A stretch of 64,000 bases of DNA from assembly GCA_037893225.1 (NCBI GenBank), contig JAZGUH010000195.1, forward strand, positions 1,116,001 through 1,180,000, written 5' to 3'. This stretch comes from Hippasteria phrygiana (Eukaryota > Echinodermata > Asteroidea > Valvatida > Goniasteridae). A program made the translations under genes and the position numbers. Shown in pieces: positions 1 through 11,110 of the stretch. Position 1 is the first letter of the stretch. Each line of letters opens with the position of its first letter. The notes beneath the pieces were generated by a model that saw only the letters and a program-made list of their open reading frames with translations, was not told the DNA's origin and did no database searches.

Positions 1-667
1 GGTTGGCAGGGCACCGGTTCCCCGTAGTCACATATTGCGTGGTCCGGTAACTAGACGCAGGTCGTATGCACTGTTGGTCGATCTCGAACTTGTCTAGCAA
101 GGCACCATTCTAGGATAGTGTACGTACGTTGACGTGTGGGAAGCGTGCGTGTGTCTGATTGTCGCTTTTTCTAGTTCATCGATATGCACACAGTTGAATC
201 ATGTCTGCCAATTCGGTGATCATACAGTATGCATATGTTGGGCGCGATCGGTCGATTGTACTGCGCTATCAGTCGATTCTGACAGATATCTTGTACTTAA
301 AAAACAAAAATCCTCCAGAGCCGTGAATTAGAAAGAAAATAGCATCACGATCGACCGATAGCGCAGCACGATCGACCTATTGCGCACATCAACCAATTGC
401 GCCCAACACATACAAACTTTCACAGGTTTGTTCTTTCATAAATGTTAAATCACATTTTGTCATCTCCACTACTGCTGTCTCATATACATGTATACCTTTA
501 ACATTGTGAGTCCCCTTCAGATGTGCTTGTACGCACTATATGAGTGGCAGTTTGAATGCATATGAATTAACAATTTCTGTTGGTATATAACAAATGTTAA
601 CCGCCCCCAATGCGTCATGAGGCTCGCCTGCAACCAGTCTTAAAAACCGTATGTATTCATGATGAAT

Positions 668-800
668 GTGGAAGCGCCACGGCCTAGTGGTTTGGAGCAT
701 CAAATTCGTGGTCTGCGGGTAATTCTGCAAGTTGTGGGTTTGAGCCTTCGTGGGCTATGGCACTTCTATGCTTAATGGGTAGAGGCATTATTGACATTTG
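668..800 (+). repeat. tRNA-derived SINE, family A
   Basis: The sequence has a tRNA-like head with a box A-like stretch (GGCCTAGTGGTTTGGAGC) and a box B-like stretch (GTGGGTTTGAGCC), then a tail containing GGGTAGAGGCATTATT. The same head and tail occur on the opposite strand at 44800-44938, so it is an interspersed repeat and not a single tRNA gene. The extra arm between the boxes suggests a Leu/Ser-type tRNA ancestor, which is inference. Confidence 0.75.
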
Positions 801-1731
801 GCCCAGTCGTCGTTTGATGACCTAAAAGCATTTCAAGCAGTAAATATGGGAAACAAATTAAGGGCATTTCTCAAACCTGGCTTGGGCTTGGGCTTCGGCT
901 TCGCGTAATTTTATGGTCCCAGATTTGGCAAGATCTTGGATACTGTTTTTGCAACATGAACATTAAAGTCTTTTGTTTTAATCAAAAGCCAGAGCCTGTC
1001 CATTTATTTACGTATTCAAGGCTTCAGATTGGTAATGGGGCTGGGGATTAGCTGGAGATGAAGCCAAAGCCCGAGCCGAAGCCAAGGATTGAGAAATGCC
1101 CTAAATTGCTCAGCAAGATTCAGACTGGTGCCATAATGCAACCAGTATGCAACTGAAGTGCTTACAAAGGGCACCAGTCTGAATTTGTAATGGTTATGGT
1201 GACTGATTAGTAAAGGTGACTGCATGGACTTGGAACGAGACTGTTGAGCTTGGATACCTGCTGCAATCTGCATGTCTCACAGTGCCTGTGCTTGTCATGA
1301 ATCTCTTGACATGAGAAATGTATGACTCAAGTACAACTACGCATACTCCAGTTTCCAAAGGTCTGACTTCTTTTAACCAAAGCGTCATCCCCCAAAGTAT
1401 TCTTCATCAATGATTCCCAGACCAATGGTACATTTTCAAGGAATGGTCGTGTGCATTTTCTATTTTTCAAAGATCTTTTCAACCAAACCAATTTTTCAGT
1501 CAAATGCTTTTTGACCCAATAGGGTGCCTCCAAGGCAATGCATGCTTCAAGGAAACATACATGTGATTCCTTCATTACTCATTGATTCACTCATTTCTTG
1601 AGGGTAGAACGCAGAGCAGTTTTTCATAAGTCTGAGTCATACTGCTCTGTCCGGAGTTGCCTGAAGCATCTGTCATGGGACCTTTTAACATGAAATATAA
1701 TGTACAAATATTGGCTGCTTCGAATGGTGTA

Positions 1732-1852
1732 GTAAAACTAGCCTCCCGATCGAGGTGATTCATGGAGCTTATGGAGCATTCTATTTTTCCTGAGGCGAAG
1801 CTGAGGGAAAAATGGAATGCTCCATGGATCACCGAGGGAGGCTAGTTTTATC
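1732..1852. mobile_element. Fold-back MITE of about 120 bp
   Basis: An almost complete palindrome: the arm AAAACTAGCCTCCC at the left matches GGGAGGCTAGTTTT at the right, and homology continues through most of the element to a short GAGGCGAAGCTGAGG centre. This is the form of a miniature inverted-repeat element. It ends about 85 bp upstream of the QSOX exon acceptor. Confidence 0.75.
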
Positions 1853-1935
1853 AAGACACAGAATATCTTGGTGAGGTGTTATAATCAGAGTGCATGCAGA
1901 CATCGTACTCATGTAGCTCCATATCTTTATTGCAG

Positions 1936-2071
1936 TCTGGTGCTTTTTTGAAGAATGATGTGAAATGGGTCGGATGTCAGGGAAGTACATCTGTGTATCG
2001 TGGTTACCCATGCGGCCTCTGGGTTCTTTTTCACACACTAACAGTGAGCCATGCCAGTCTGGATTTGCATT
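1936..2071 (+). CDS. QSOX: QSOX exon (penultimate), ERV/ALR domain part
   Basis: Quiescin sulfhydryl oxidase makes protein disulfides in the secretory pathway, passing electrons to oxygen through FAD. This exon encodes the stretch with WVGCQGS and the [14 protein letters not shown] motif, which is the start of the ERV/ALR oxidase domain in the family. The acceptor is TTTATTGCAG just before 1936. I chose the GTAAGT donor at 2072 over an earlier GTGAGC at 2044 because it leaves one base over, and that matches the phase of the next exon at 3240. Upstream exons (thioredoxin and helical domains) are not visible in the window. Confidence 0.88.
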
Positions 2072-2114
2072 GTAAGTACATGTACATGTATTTAATACAT
2101 ATCTTTGTTCGCCC

Positions 2115-2275
2115 CCCCGAACAAAGACCACTGATGACAGTTTGGGAGGCCGCCAACATAGGGCAAGATAGCTCAGTTGGTAGAGCGCCGGTACGTATTC
2201 CGGAGGTCGCAGGTTCGAATCCCGCTCCTGCCAGTTTTCTTTGTTCACTTTGAAATTGTATGTAGTATTTGACAT
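2115..2275 (+). repeat. tRNA-derived SINE, family B
   Basis: A tRNA-like core at about 2162-2235 carries box A (TAGCTCAGTTGGTAGAGCG), box B (GGTTCGAATCC) and a CCTGCCA end. It is preceded by a conserved leader (CGAACAAAGA, TTTGGGAGGC, CCAACATAGGGCAAG) and followed by AGTTTTCTTTGTTCA. The same leader and core recur at 29660-29760 and 45695-45805, so it is a repeat. The anticodon stem pairs poorly, which argues against a working tRNA. It lies in the last QSOX intron. Confidence 0.8.
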
Positions 2276-2770
2276 ACATGTAGCGTAATCTTTTAATCTA
2301 TTTCTAAATGCTTCAAAAGCTAGCTGGAAGTTGTTGATGGCAGCTAACATTGCATACTTGATTATTCCCCTAAAGCAGTTTACACAAACTAGTCAGGAGT
2401 CAAATTTCATACAAATATCCACTAGACCATTGATTAGCTACATTTTTAGTAGCACAAGTGATCCACTTTGCAAGAATAGTTTCTACAAGACCACTGCCTG
2501 TCAAAATTTGCAAAAGACATTCTGTGTAGGTTTCCTGTCGGCAGTAATTTTTTTCAAGTGAAATTTTGTTTTAAAGTAGATGAAAATAAACAAGCCGTGC
2601 TTTATTTATTCAATGTGTGAAATCTGAGATTGATTTTATAGAAAAAGTCAGTTATTTGAAGAAAAAAAAGTCACCAGCTTATTTTTTGTATAAAGAGAAC
2701 AGTGCATGTCAAAAATTTGAAATGTACAGCACAGCATGTGACATTAATACTGCATCCCTCCGGAAGAAGC

Positions 2771-2834
2771 CTAAGGCCAAATAAAAAAAAATACATGTTT
2801 AGCGTCCCCGCCTGCTTCCTTTTTTGAAGCCGGC

Positions 2835-2867
<33 letters not shown>

Positions 2868-3110
2868 GAAGAATAATTGATCTTTTTCGAAAAAAAAAAA
2901 AAATCCCAAAACAAAAAGTCGTATTTTTAGACTCTAGCATCACCTGGTGTATGCTGGCGGCCATCTTGAAAAATAGCCCAGCCGGACGTCTTGGAAAATG
3001 TGTCGAGCGGCCATTTTGAAAAAAAAAAAAAAAAAAAAAAAAAGGGCCTCCTCCTTCCTATTTTTCAAAAAGGCAGGACGCTAAACATGTTTTTTTTTTA
3101 TTTTGCCTAA
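2771..3110. mobile_element. MITE in the last QSOX intron
   Basis: Terminal inverted repeats of about 35 bp pair CATGTTTAGCGTCC on the left with GGACGCTAAACATG on the right, extended by an A-run or T-run and GGCCAAAT / ATTTTGCC. Long T and A homopolymers (near 2838 and 3019) fill the middle. There is no coding capacity. Confidence 0.7.
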
Positions 3111-3239
3111 TAACCTGAATGCTGGAAGTCAAGGTATCAAAGCAAATTGTGTTATTGATATTACATGTACATGTATATGGATTTTGTATGTGTCGGCCAC
3201 TTTCAGTATAGCATTTACCATTTTTGTTTTTACATGTAG

Positions 3240-3802
3240 ATGCAGAATCTGACAGCAAGGAAGTACTTCAAGCAATGACGGGTTATATTCACTTCTACTT
3301 CAGTTGTAGAGTTTGCAGTGATCATTTTTCCAAAGAAAGTGCCCACCTTGAGTTCAGTGTGAGAACATTAGATGAGTCAATTCTTTGGCTGTGGCAAATT
3401 CATAATCGAGTCAATAAGCGCCTTGCAGGAGATCTATCTGAAGATCCCAAGCATCCAAAGATAGCATTTCCATCTCTTACTGATTGTCAGAAATGCCATG
3501 CACCCAGTCACTGGAACAACTCAAGTGTCTTATTTTTCATGAAGGAGTTATATGGTGTGAACAATATTGATGTCAGTGTTTCCGAAGTTGGACCTAAAGA
3601 ACATGATAGGATAACAGCTGCCCATCTCAAACATGTAAAGATTGACGTAAAAGCAACATATGGATACTTTAAACTGGGTATAGATACAACAGATATTGGT
3701 ATTTGCTTTGTTCTCTATGCTCTGTGTGTATTATTCTTAATTTTCATTTATGTTTACGTGAGACACAGAAGAAAGATTAAAAAAATAAAGTTCTTTTTCT
3801 GA
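3240..3802 (+). CDS. QSOX: QSOX last exon: ERV/ALR C-terminal half and TM anchor
   Basis: The exon starts after TTTACATGTAG and runs to a TGA stop. It encodes the redox CxxC (CRVC), the FAD-contacting LWLWQIHNRVNKRLAG signature and a second CxxC (CQKC), all in the family order. A hydrophobic segment (IGICFVLYALCVLFLIFIYV) then leads into a short basic cytoplasmic tail ending KKIKFFF. The first full codon needs one base from the preceding exon, which fits the 2071 donor. In animals the protein is a Golgi/ER-exported sulfhydryl oxidase; the TM segment fits a membrane-anchored form. Paralogue (QSOX1 or QSOX2) cannot be decided here. Confidence 0.93.
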
Positions 3803-4072
3803 AGATTCCTTAGTTTAAGGTATTGGAAAAATCATCCAAAAACAAATGTTGACCAGATTCCTATTAAGTTTTCTTTCAACAAATTTTGATTTGGGGAGAT
3901 TTTTTTCATCCAAATCATCGTCATAAATTTAATGAATCCAATGAAAATGATGTTTTCTTATGTAGTACTGAATGTAAATAATGTTTTTTTCTGACACCAA
4001 TATTTTGTAATTTTTAATTTTTTTTCTTCAAAAGCAAGTTGCATTTCTGAGTTTCAGGGATGGTGCAATAGA

Positions 4073-4760
4073 GCGTGTAAGTTGACTCCGAGAACGTACG
4101 AGAGTTTATGAGAAACCGAACTTCCAGGCACCTCGAATAGGAGCTTCAACGTGTAAAGCGAGTAGTTTTCTTGAAATAATTTGTTTGACGCAGTTCTTTT
4201 TACTGAAAGGTAAATAAAAACTTTTAGCAAAATATTATTTTTAATTTCAATTTACAAAATGTGAACGATATATCAAATTAGGGAAAAGGAGAACAAAAAA
4301 GTCTAGTACGTCATACGTGACACGACAAAACGTCATTCCCCATTGTTCTGGTGTTTCACGCGCCAGTCTTAATAGCGTAGACCATGTGCAGTATAAGGCG
4401 GTCATCGCATATGTTTGTACGTTCACTTACGTCCGCAGCGCGCGTATGCAGTACAGGGGTTTTGGGGGACGGGCTCTCTCTTCCCGACAACGAGCCAATC
4501 ACGTTGCAACCTGAAGCTCAGGTCAAACATTTTTTCCTACTTTTCTTCAATAATTTAGACAGTCGTGCATGTTTTCATATACATATTGTAAAATTAATTT
4601 TGAAGTTAACATCCATATTTATGGCCGTTTCATGGTTCAGATCTTCGTTAAAACAAAGTATTGTAGAAAACAAAATCAACCACACGTAAAAGTCCTATAG
4701 CCGGCGGCTCGGAGGTGCCCGGAAGTTCAATCGTGACCTTTATGTGCGAGACTTACACAG
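4073..4760. mobile_element. Non-autonomous TIR element, about 690 bp
   Basis: Degenerate inverted ends: GTGTAAGT...GAACTTCCAGGCACCTCG on the left and CGGAGGTGCCCGGAAGTTC...ACTTACAC on the right. The interior has no recognisable coding sequence. Boundaries are approximate because the arms have diverged. Confidence 0.5.
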
Positions 4761-5311
4761 TCTATTGCTATGAAAAAACACAGATGACTGCCATGTACAG
4801 TGTAGGTGGCATGTCTTGTATTTCTGTTTCCACATGCAATTTTAGGGCTCATATTGTCATTTGCCATAATCACAGCCCTCCAATGAACCTTTTTTGTTTG
4901 GGAAGATGATATTCCTCAAATCTTATTTTTTAATGTAATAAAACCAGTTGTAACTTTGAACGTTAACACTTTCTAATATCAAGCCTTATTTGTAAATCAT
5001 CCTTTTGCCCATCTTTAATCTAAGTTACTTCTCTTTCTTTGTCCAATTTTCCACTTTCAGTGAATTTAAAGAATAGTTCTGTCCTGCATCAGTTTGAATT
5101 ATTTGTACCAAATCGAGGGACCCTTATTAATTAGTCAATGGGTATGAATAAAAAGTAGCATTTGTTTTTACTTCAAGTTTTCTAGCTTTTACTGCAATCT
5201 GTATGAATAAAAACGAAGTAAAAGCTAGCAAAATGCTTAAAGTAAAAACTTTGACTGGTCTAGCATTTATATTAAAAGTTATTTTCTATTTTTGTGCCCT
5301 TTCCTAACAAA

Positions 5312-5690
5312 ATGTATGAAGCACTGTACATGTACACATATGCTCAGTGCTTTCCAAGAGCATGTGGGAAAAAAATTCACAGGCTTATTACTTGGGCAGG
5401 AATTGAACCCACGACCTGCTTACTAGTGCAGGTGTCCTAACTACTCGACCACCGAGCTTGCCGGCGCTAACTGGCCGATTTGAATCCAGATTTGTAGCAG
5501 TGGGTACCACGTAATCAGTGTGAAAATAGAATTTGCATCGGGGATGATCTAAATTAGAAGTGACTCTTTTTTTACTGAAAGCACTGAGCATACAGTGCTT
5601 CATACATTACGTTGGAAAAAGGGCACAAAAAAATGTCAGGTCTAATTTACATCATCCCCAATGCAAATTCCATCTTCACACTGGGCTAAC
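5312..5690. repeat. Composite fold-back enclosing a tRNA-like SINE unit
   Basis: A - strand tRNA-like sequence at about 5391-5463 has a box B equivalent (GGGTTCAATTCC read on the -) and a GGCAAGCTCGGTGGTCGAG head. It is bracketed by inverted arms, ATGAAGCACTGTA...GCTCAGTGCTTTC at 5312-5355 and its complement at about 5575-5606. A second pair of arms (GAATTTGCATCGGGGATGAT near 5528 against ATCATCCCCAATGCAAATTC near 5650) overlaps it. Confidence 0.6.
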
Positions 5691-6204
5691 ATTTACGATG
5701 TACTTGACTTGATTAAGTAGCACATGCTTTGTTCTATAAAAAGGGGAAAAGACTACAAATTACTAGCATGTAATGTTCATATGGCAGTTTTAAGGTTGCT
5801 CCAGAGCTAACTTGAATTAGAAGACACAATTGAGAGAGACAGTATAGGAATGTTAGATTTGTATCTGTTGAGGACCCCTACCGCTTTGAGGAGGAAAATG
5901 TGAAGTAAATAACTAACTTTCTTGAACAGTTTTTGGGGAGATACACATGGCGGGGCATTGGCAGCAAACGACAACTTGGTGTTTTGCTCCGCATAAATTG
6001 AACAAGACGACGTCGTGTTTGCATGAGGATTTATCATAAATTAACAAATGCAGTCCAACGCAGCCTGTCTTTTTGTTTTAAAGCTTCCATTTGATTTAGG
6101 CATCTCGACTTTATAAAATTAATTCCATGGGTTTTCAACAACTCCTTCACGCACACTAAAGCCCAACATCATGAGGGACATGTACTATTCAGACTAGCGC
6201 TACT

Positions 6205-6400
6205 CCTGTATAATGTGAGTTTGTATATGCCGGCAATCGTGGGCATAGACAAAGGGGTCCACATTTGACCTAACGTCCACGATTGAAAATCGTGTACAAA
6301 ACTAATGGGAGGCCTTCCGAAAAAGTTAGAGTATAAACAAAAGAGGAACAATGGGAGGTCCACGATTGCACCCGTTTACATGACTGGGTGTACATGTAGG
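6205..6400 (+). repeat. GT-bounded dispersed repeat, type A
   Basis: It contains the shared core GGCCTTCCGAAAAAGTTAGA followed by ACAAAAGAGGAACAATGGGA and GGTCCACGATTG. The same unit recurs at 56713-56905, 56985-57120, 59512-59697 and 59925-60120. No coding function is apparent. Confidence 0.7.
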
Positions 6401-7099
6401 TGTGTTCGTAATTGCATAAGGGCAGTATGGTTAAGCCATTGCAAAATTGTAAGAAAGCATAACACTCAGTTTTAGGTGGTAGGCCTACTTAAGGGGGGGG
6501 GGGGGTATACAAATTTAACACTTCTAGAGCATAAGGTTGCATTTTTAATGATACATTGTCCATTCCAACAAATTTGAAAATTTTTTGTTTCTTTTTTTTA
6601 TAACACATTTTTAAATTGTATGTCATATTTTAACTTTAAACTATTTTCATTTCAGCATCTGCAACCCTCTGGGGGAAAAAAGTCTTTTGTTGCTTAATAC
6701 ATAAAAATGTAGTATGGCCTCGGCATATTTTTTGGTTCAGTAGATCTGATGTAAAAAAAAAAAAACTTGTGTTGCCAGGAAAATAGCAATTTAAAAAGGG
6801 GGACAGTATACATGTATCTTAAGGTGATATGAAAATATTCCAATGACAAATGAACTTATGAGGCATCTCACGTCAAGCACATTTCACAGCAAAATAAACT
6901 ATAGGAAATCCTCTTTCCAAAGTTTCTATACAGATGCTTTTAAGTAAACGAAAATAGGACAAACATGATTCCTAGTAAAAGTATTCAGTATAAGCATCTG
7001 TATAAATTCTGTATCGAACATTATTTTACTGCACAGAATTAACAATTCTTTCATTAAGCAAATGCTTGAGCAGTTAAAGGGCATGGGACACCTGGGTTT

Positions 7100-7330
7100 T
7101 AACAATACTTGTACGAACACATCCTCACATAATTATGGGGAACCACTATTGTTCACCCTACTTTGCTACTTTTGTTCTCCTTTGTTCCTATTGAAATCTC
7201 AAACTCCACAGCATTTTTTTGTGGGGCCCCAATATTTCTACCTTGTGAGGTCCCATTGTTCCTATTGTTACCCATTGTGCGTGGGACCCCTAAGGCAGTA
7301 CTTGAACGAACACATGTACATGGACACCAC
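7100..7330 (-). repeat. GT-bounded dispersed repeat, type C, reverse orientation
   Basis: It matches in reverse complement the units at 27500-27660 and 28570-28745, sharing the stretch for GAGATTTCAATAGG and ACAAAGGAGAA. It is a dispersed repeat without visible coding content. Confidence 0.55.
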
Positions 7331-8439
7331 TACATGTACACAGCAGTCTGAATAGACATGTCCTGAGTGCTGGCGGGAACTGGCTCTGGAACTCGGAGAG
7401 CAAGCAAGAAAAATGTGTTAAATTGTTAAAAACACACGGGATTTAGTTTACAAAGTCACAGATTCCCAAATCAAATTAGAGATTTTTAGTTGCTTTATAA
7501 AAAGTTTTTACAATGGAGACAATCTCGGATTTAATGATTCCTTCATCCGTGCTTGCATTTGATTAAAAACTTATTTATTATAAGTCTTTATGCGAACGTG
7601 TTGTGTTTTGTTCAATTTAAGCGAATGGTTCTGTAAGCTGTCAGTGCCCTGTCATGTGTCTCCCCAAAACTGTAAAAAAAAGTTAGCCATCCACTTTACA
7701 AATTGGTAGGGCCCACAACTGCTAGTATCCAGCATCCCCCTACCTGCCTCAAGTAGAACATACATATCCCCCCCCCCCAAGAAATATTCTCAAAATTAGG
7801 CATCATCAATTGTCTTTCCATATTCCAATTCAAGTTTGATCTGGAGTAACCTTTTAAAAAATCAGCCGCAAATGCTTGTAATTTGTCTTCTTTTCTCTAT
7901 TTTATTTGTACAGAACGAAGCATGTGCTACATGTATTTAAGTTCATGCTTTAAAGTACAATGTATTAGCTTTTACTTTGGTTTTATTCATGCAGATTGTA
8001 GTAAAAGGTACGACCCAATCAGGACCCCCTCCATGGTGTCAGGACACTGCATTGTTCAACCACTGTGTCACATCCATCTGAATTTATAAGCCAGTTAGGT
8101 ATCTCAAAGGTTATTCGGGATAAAATTGCTGACGTAATGTCATGCCATGTTATGCGGACGCCCATTCTGATTGAATTCAACTCGTGCGCGTTGTGCGACC
8201 ACCTTTTGTGTTCACACGAGCGCGTTAGGTCACACTGGTCATTCGGGATAAAATGTCACTGCACATACCGAACTGGCTTATTTAGCAGTGGACATTATTT
8301 TTCCTTTCAATATTATTGGGCTTTGCTTTCATGTGAAGGTTTTCTCTAGATTTTTGGCCCGTTTCTGCCTATTTAATTGTGGGGATTCCGATAACCATAC
8401 GCTCCCATTAAGCTAACATAAAACATGTACAGGGTGTCT

Positions 8440-8700
8440 GTACAAGATTCTGGCCCGTAGGTCATTGATGTCTTTGGGCTGTGACGTGTAAACTTTGTCC
8501 TTAAGATGCCCCCACAAAAAAGTCACAGGGCTTGAGGTCCAGGGACCTTGGTGGCCACTCAATCTCATGGTTCAAAGCAATTACTCTCATGTTAAATAGA
8601 CCTGTGGTGCATCTGGTGCAAAGCCATTTCTAACATGGTCCGTTGCACAACTTTGTGCTTAGTCATCCGTGATGGTAGCATGGATTTCTTGGTGTCATAA
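8440..8700 (-). pseudogene. Tc1/mariner (IS630)-type transposase relic
   Basis: Read on the - strand, the piece near 8460-8570 gives WPPRSLDLKPCDFF, then after a one-base slip a stretch like KDKVYTSQPKDINDLRARI. This is the third catalytic-acid region of IS630/Tc1/mariner transposases (xSPDLxPxDFFLW type). Stops and at least one frameshift make it dead. No ends were found. Confidence 0.65.
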
Positions 8701-9248
8701 GAAAGAGGACATCATTAAGTAATAGATGGTGGTTACCATTTTAAACAAAATTGAGCAGTATCTGAGAAATAAACTGATTAATCTCGCAATATTACAGGGT
8801 ATAGATGCCATAGTGCTTATAATGGGTATCGGGAGACTACAATTTTTACCGAATGTAACTTAGGGTGGGAACTCAACTGTTTTATATTATATCTTGGTCA
8901 GGTGTACCCAGAGTTGGTTTGGGGTCTGGTGCTCTGTACATGTCGCTCTGCTCGTTTATCTAATGAGTGACTCGTTTGCCCCAAAAACTTTGGTATCTGG
9001 CACTACAGTTAGTGAATAAATAGTTCTTGTCAAGCATTTGTCAAGGTTGTGGTGTGAGTTCAATAGTTATTTTGTATTCCTCAGAGTATATGTATATCAG
9101 AGTTCCTTTTAGGGCTTGTATTTGTCGGATACTTGGTGTTGCAGCACCCTCATTACACTGTGAACAAGTAACAATGGATTGTCATTGTTAGTGCACCGTT
9201 TTTCTTTTGTTAGATGTTCATAGTGTTATGGGCTGAGAACACATTTGC

Positions 9249-9370
9249 ATTAGCCTTTTTGGGATATAGCAGACACAATAGGACGGCGCTATTTGAATTA
9301 GGTATTAAACCTTTACCCATTCAAATAGCACCCTCCTATTGTGTCCACCATATCCCAAAAACGTTAATTG
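9249..9370. mobile_element. Fold-back MITE of about 120 bp
   Basis: Inverted arms: TTTTTGGGATATAGC, GACACAATAGGA and GCTATTTGAAT on the left are mirrored by ATTCAAATAGC, TCCTATTGTGTC and ATATCCCAAAAA on the right. The loop is about 20 bp. Confidence 0.75.
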
Positions 9371-10539
9371 GTGTCTCTTCTTAAAGCAAATCTGCTAAGC
9401 TAGAGTCTGATTTTAGTGTGTATGCTATAGCCTCAAACAGTCGTATGAGTCGGGACTCCCAGCTGTAACGTCACAAATCATTTTTATATATATGTCAGCC
9501 GGAAAAGAAAAATCCAGAAGAATTTCCCTAATTATAAATACGAAGCGCTCAAAATCTTAAAATGAGACTGTTATATATTAGTACACTCTACACTTTCAAA
9601 TATATTTTATACAAATGCCGCTCCCCACTGAACTCCCTCTTTAAGTTACATGTAGCTCTGGAGCTACATTGAAATACATGTAGGACTAGTCTTTGCTGTA
9701 ATTCATACAGAACAATGCAAAAAGTATTAGGTTTTACGAATAGAGAGGGTATCCAGCAAAGGCTTAGTTTTAAAAGTAACAGCATATTCATTTTTATCTT
9801 TTCACCCTTAAAACCATTATTTGTTAAATGTTCCACAAATAAGCACAAACTGACAAATTTCTCTTCTCGCAAACCGGACACGATATAATTGATTATCAAC
9901 ATCTAACAAATCCAATATGGCGGGAAAGTTATCAAACTTGTTGCATTAACACTGACTAGCATGGAGTATTTTCACAACACTGCACTGCCAGTTGAAGTAA
10001 ATGGCCTTAGACCAATTTCGTGGGTTTGCCAAGCACATGATTTTCAGCATTTTATAGAGACTCAGCTTTAAGCACAGGAAAGAGCTTACTAACTTCAGGG
10101 GCAATATTTGCTTAAAATGTGATGCAACAGTTGCTCAACTTGGGAAATGGTGCTTAAGCTTTCAATTTTTTTTCTGCTACATGTATAGCTAATAGCCCTT
10201 TCACACTATACTCTTACCCGGGTAATTGCGGGGTTAACAAAACAATTTACCATCAGTAGTGTGAATGCTCGCCGGGTTTTCTTTAACTCGGGTAGGTGGG
10301 TGCGCTTCATCTTGTTTTATCGGCCAGCTACATGTACTGGTAATTCATTTTGGCCAAAGAACATCCCCTTTCATATAGATTTGAAAACATCCCCCCCCCC
10401 CCCCAAGCCCAACTTTCATGATGTTCATGTCAATTTGTCTGCAGGAGGAAATCATTTTTTTGGGGGGGGGGGGGGTTGTCACTTTCGAGGGCTATTTCTT
10501 TCGAGATTCTGGATTCTGGATTCCCCTCTGTATATACAG

Positions 10540-11110
10540 GTTAGTTAAGCCCCAGTCCCACAGGGCTCCCGGTTCATGAACCGTGGTGAACCTGGGTGAA
10601 CTGTGTGTCGAACCGTAGCAATGCCTGGATGGTCCGTGGTGGTCCGTGAATAACCGTGAGCTGCCGCGGTGAACCGGGACGATCACCCGAACCGGGGTGG
10701 GCCTTAGTGGGATCGTAGTGGCAACAAGGTCGTCCAGGTAGAACCGTGCCGAACCGGGAGTTATTTTTAACCCCATCAATGCCACGGATCTTCACGGTGC
10801 AACTACGTATCACCCAGGAACCGCCACCGTAGTGGCGCCGGGACAAACCGTTGAGAACTGTAGCGATGCTGGGGTGAACCGTAGCTAAACCGTACTGAAA
10901 CCTTGTTCATCCGTAGTGCTGTCGGGGTGCTGCCGGGGTGGACAATGGTGATCCGTGTAAGAAACGTGGTGCAACCTAGACGACGGTCGTCGGTCGTGAT
11001 TTTCTTAAAAATTTGACCAAGAGGTCCCGGTTCACCACGGTTCATGGTCCGGGGTGAACCGTACTGTATGGGAGATGGGCTTACGGAATTTTGGCTTGGG
11101 CACATGCGGA
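10540..11110. repeat. Degenerate CCGTGGTGAACC-rich tract
   Basis: Over about 550 bp the words GAACCGTGG, GTGAACCG, CCGTAGTGG and CCGGTTCA recur in both orientations with irregular spacing. The stretch is much more GC-rich than its surroundings. Open frames in it are by-products of the repeat. I do not recognise the family. Confidence 0.6.

Larger units (their letters stand above)
1..1935. other. Upstream region with no recognised exon
   Basis: I see no convincing coding exon here. It should contain the intron, and perhaps unrecognised exons, upstream of the QSOX exon at 1936. Recognisable content is a tRNA-like SINE near 668-800 and a fold-back element at 1732-1852, both listed separately. 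Positions 880-1100 carry GC-poor sequence with a short inverted similarity (CTTGGGCTTGGGCTTCGGC near 882 against GCCGAAGCCAAGG near 1077). Confidence 0.5.

Noticed and set aside
2044..2049. GTGAGC as the donor of the QSOX exon at 1936
   Set aside because: It leaves phase 0, which puts a stop soon after 3240; GTAAGT at 2072 gives the matching phase 1.
2162..2235. Functional tRNA gene
   Set aside because: Box A and B are good, but the anticodon stem pairs poorly and the same sequence with its leader recurs at 29.7 and 45.7 kb, so it is a SINE head.
1829..2350. A 173-residue gene on the - strand
   Set aside because: It runs antisense through the QSOX exon and the SINE; the QSOX reading is clearly the real one.
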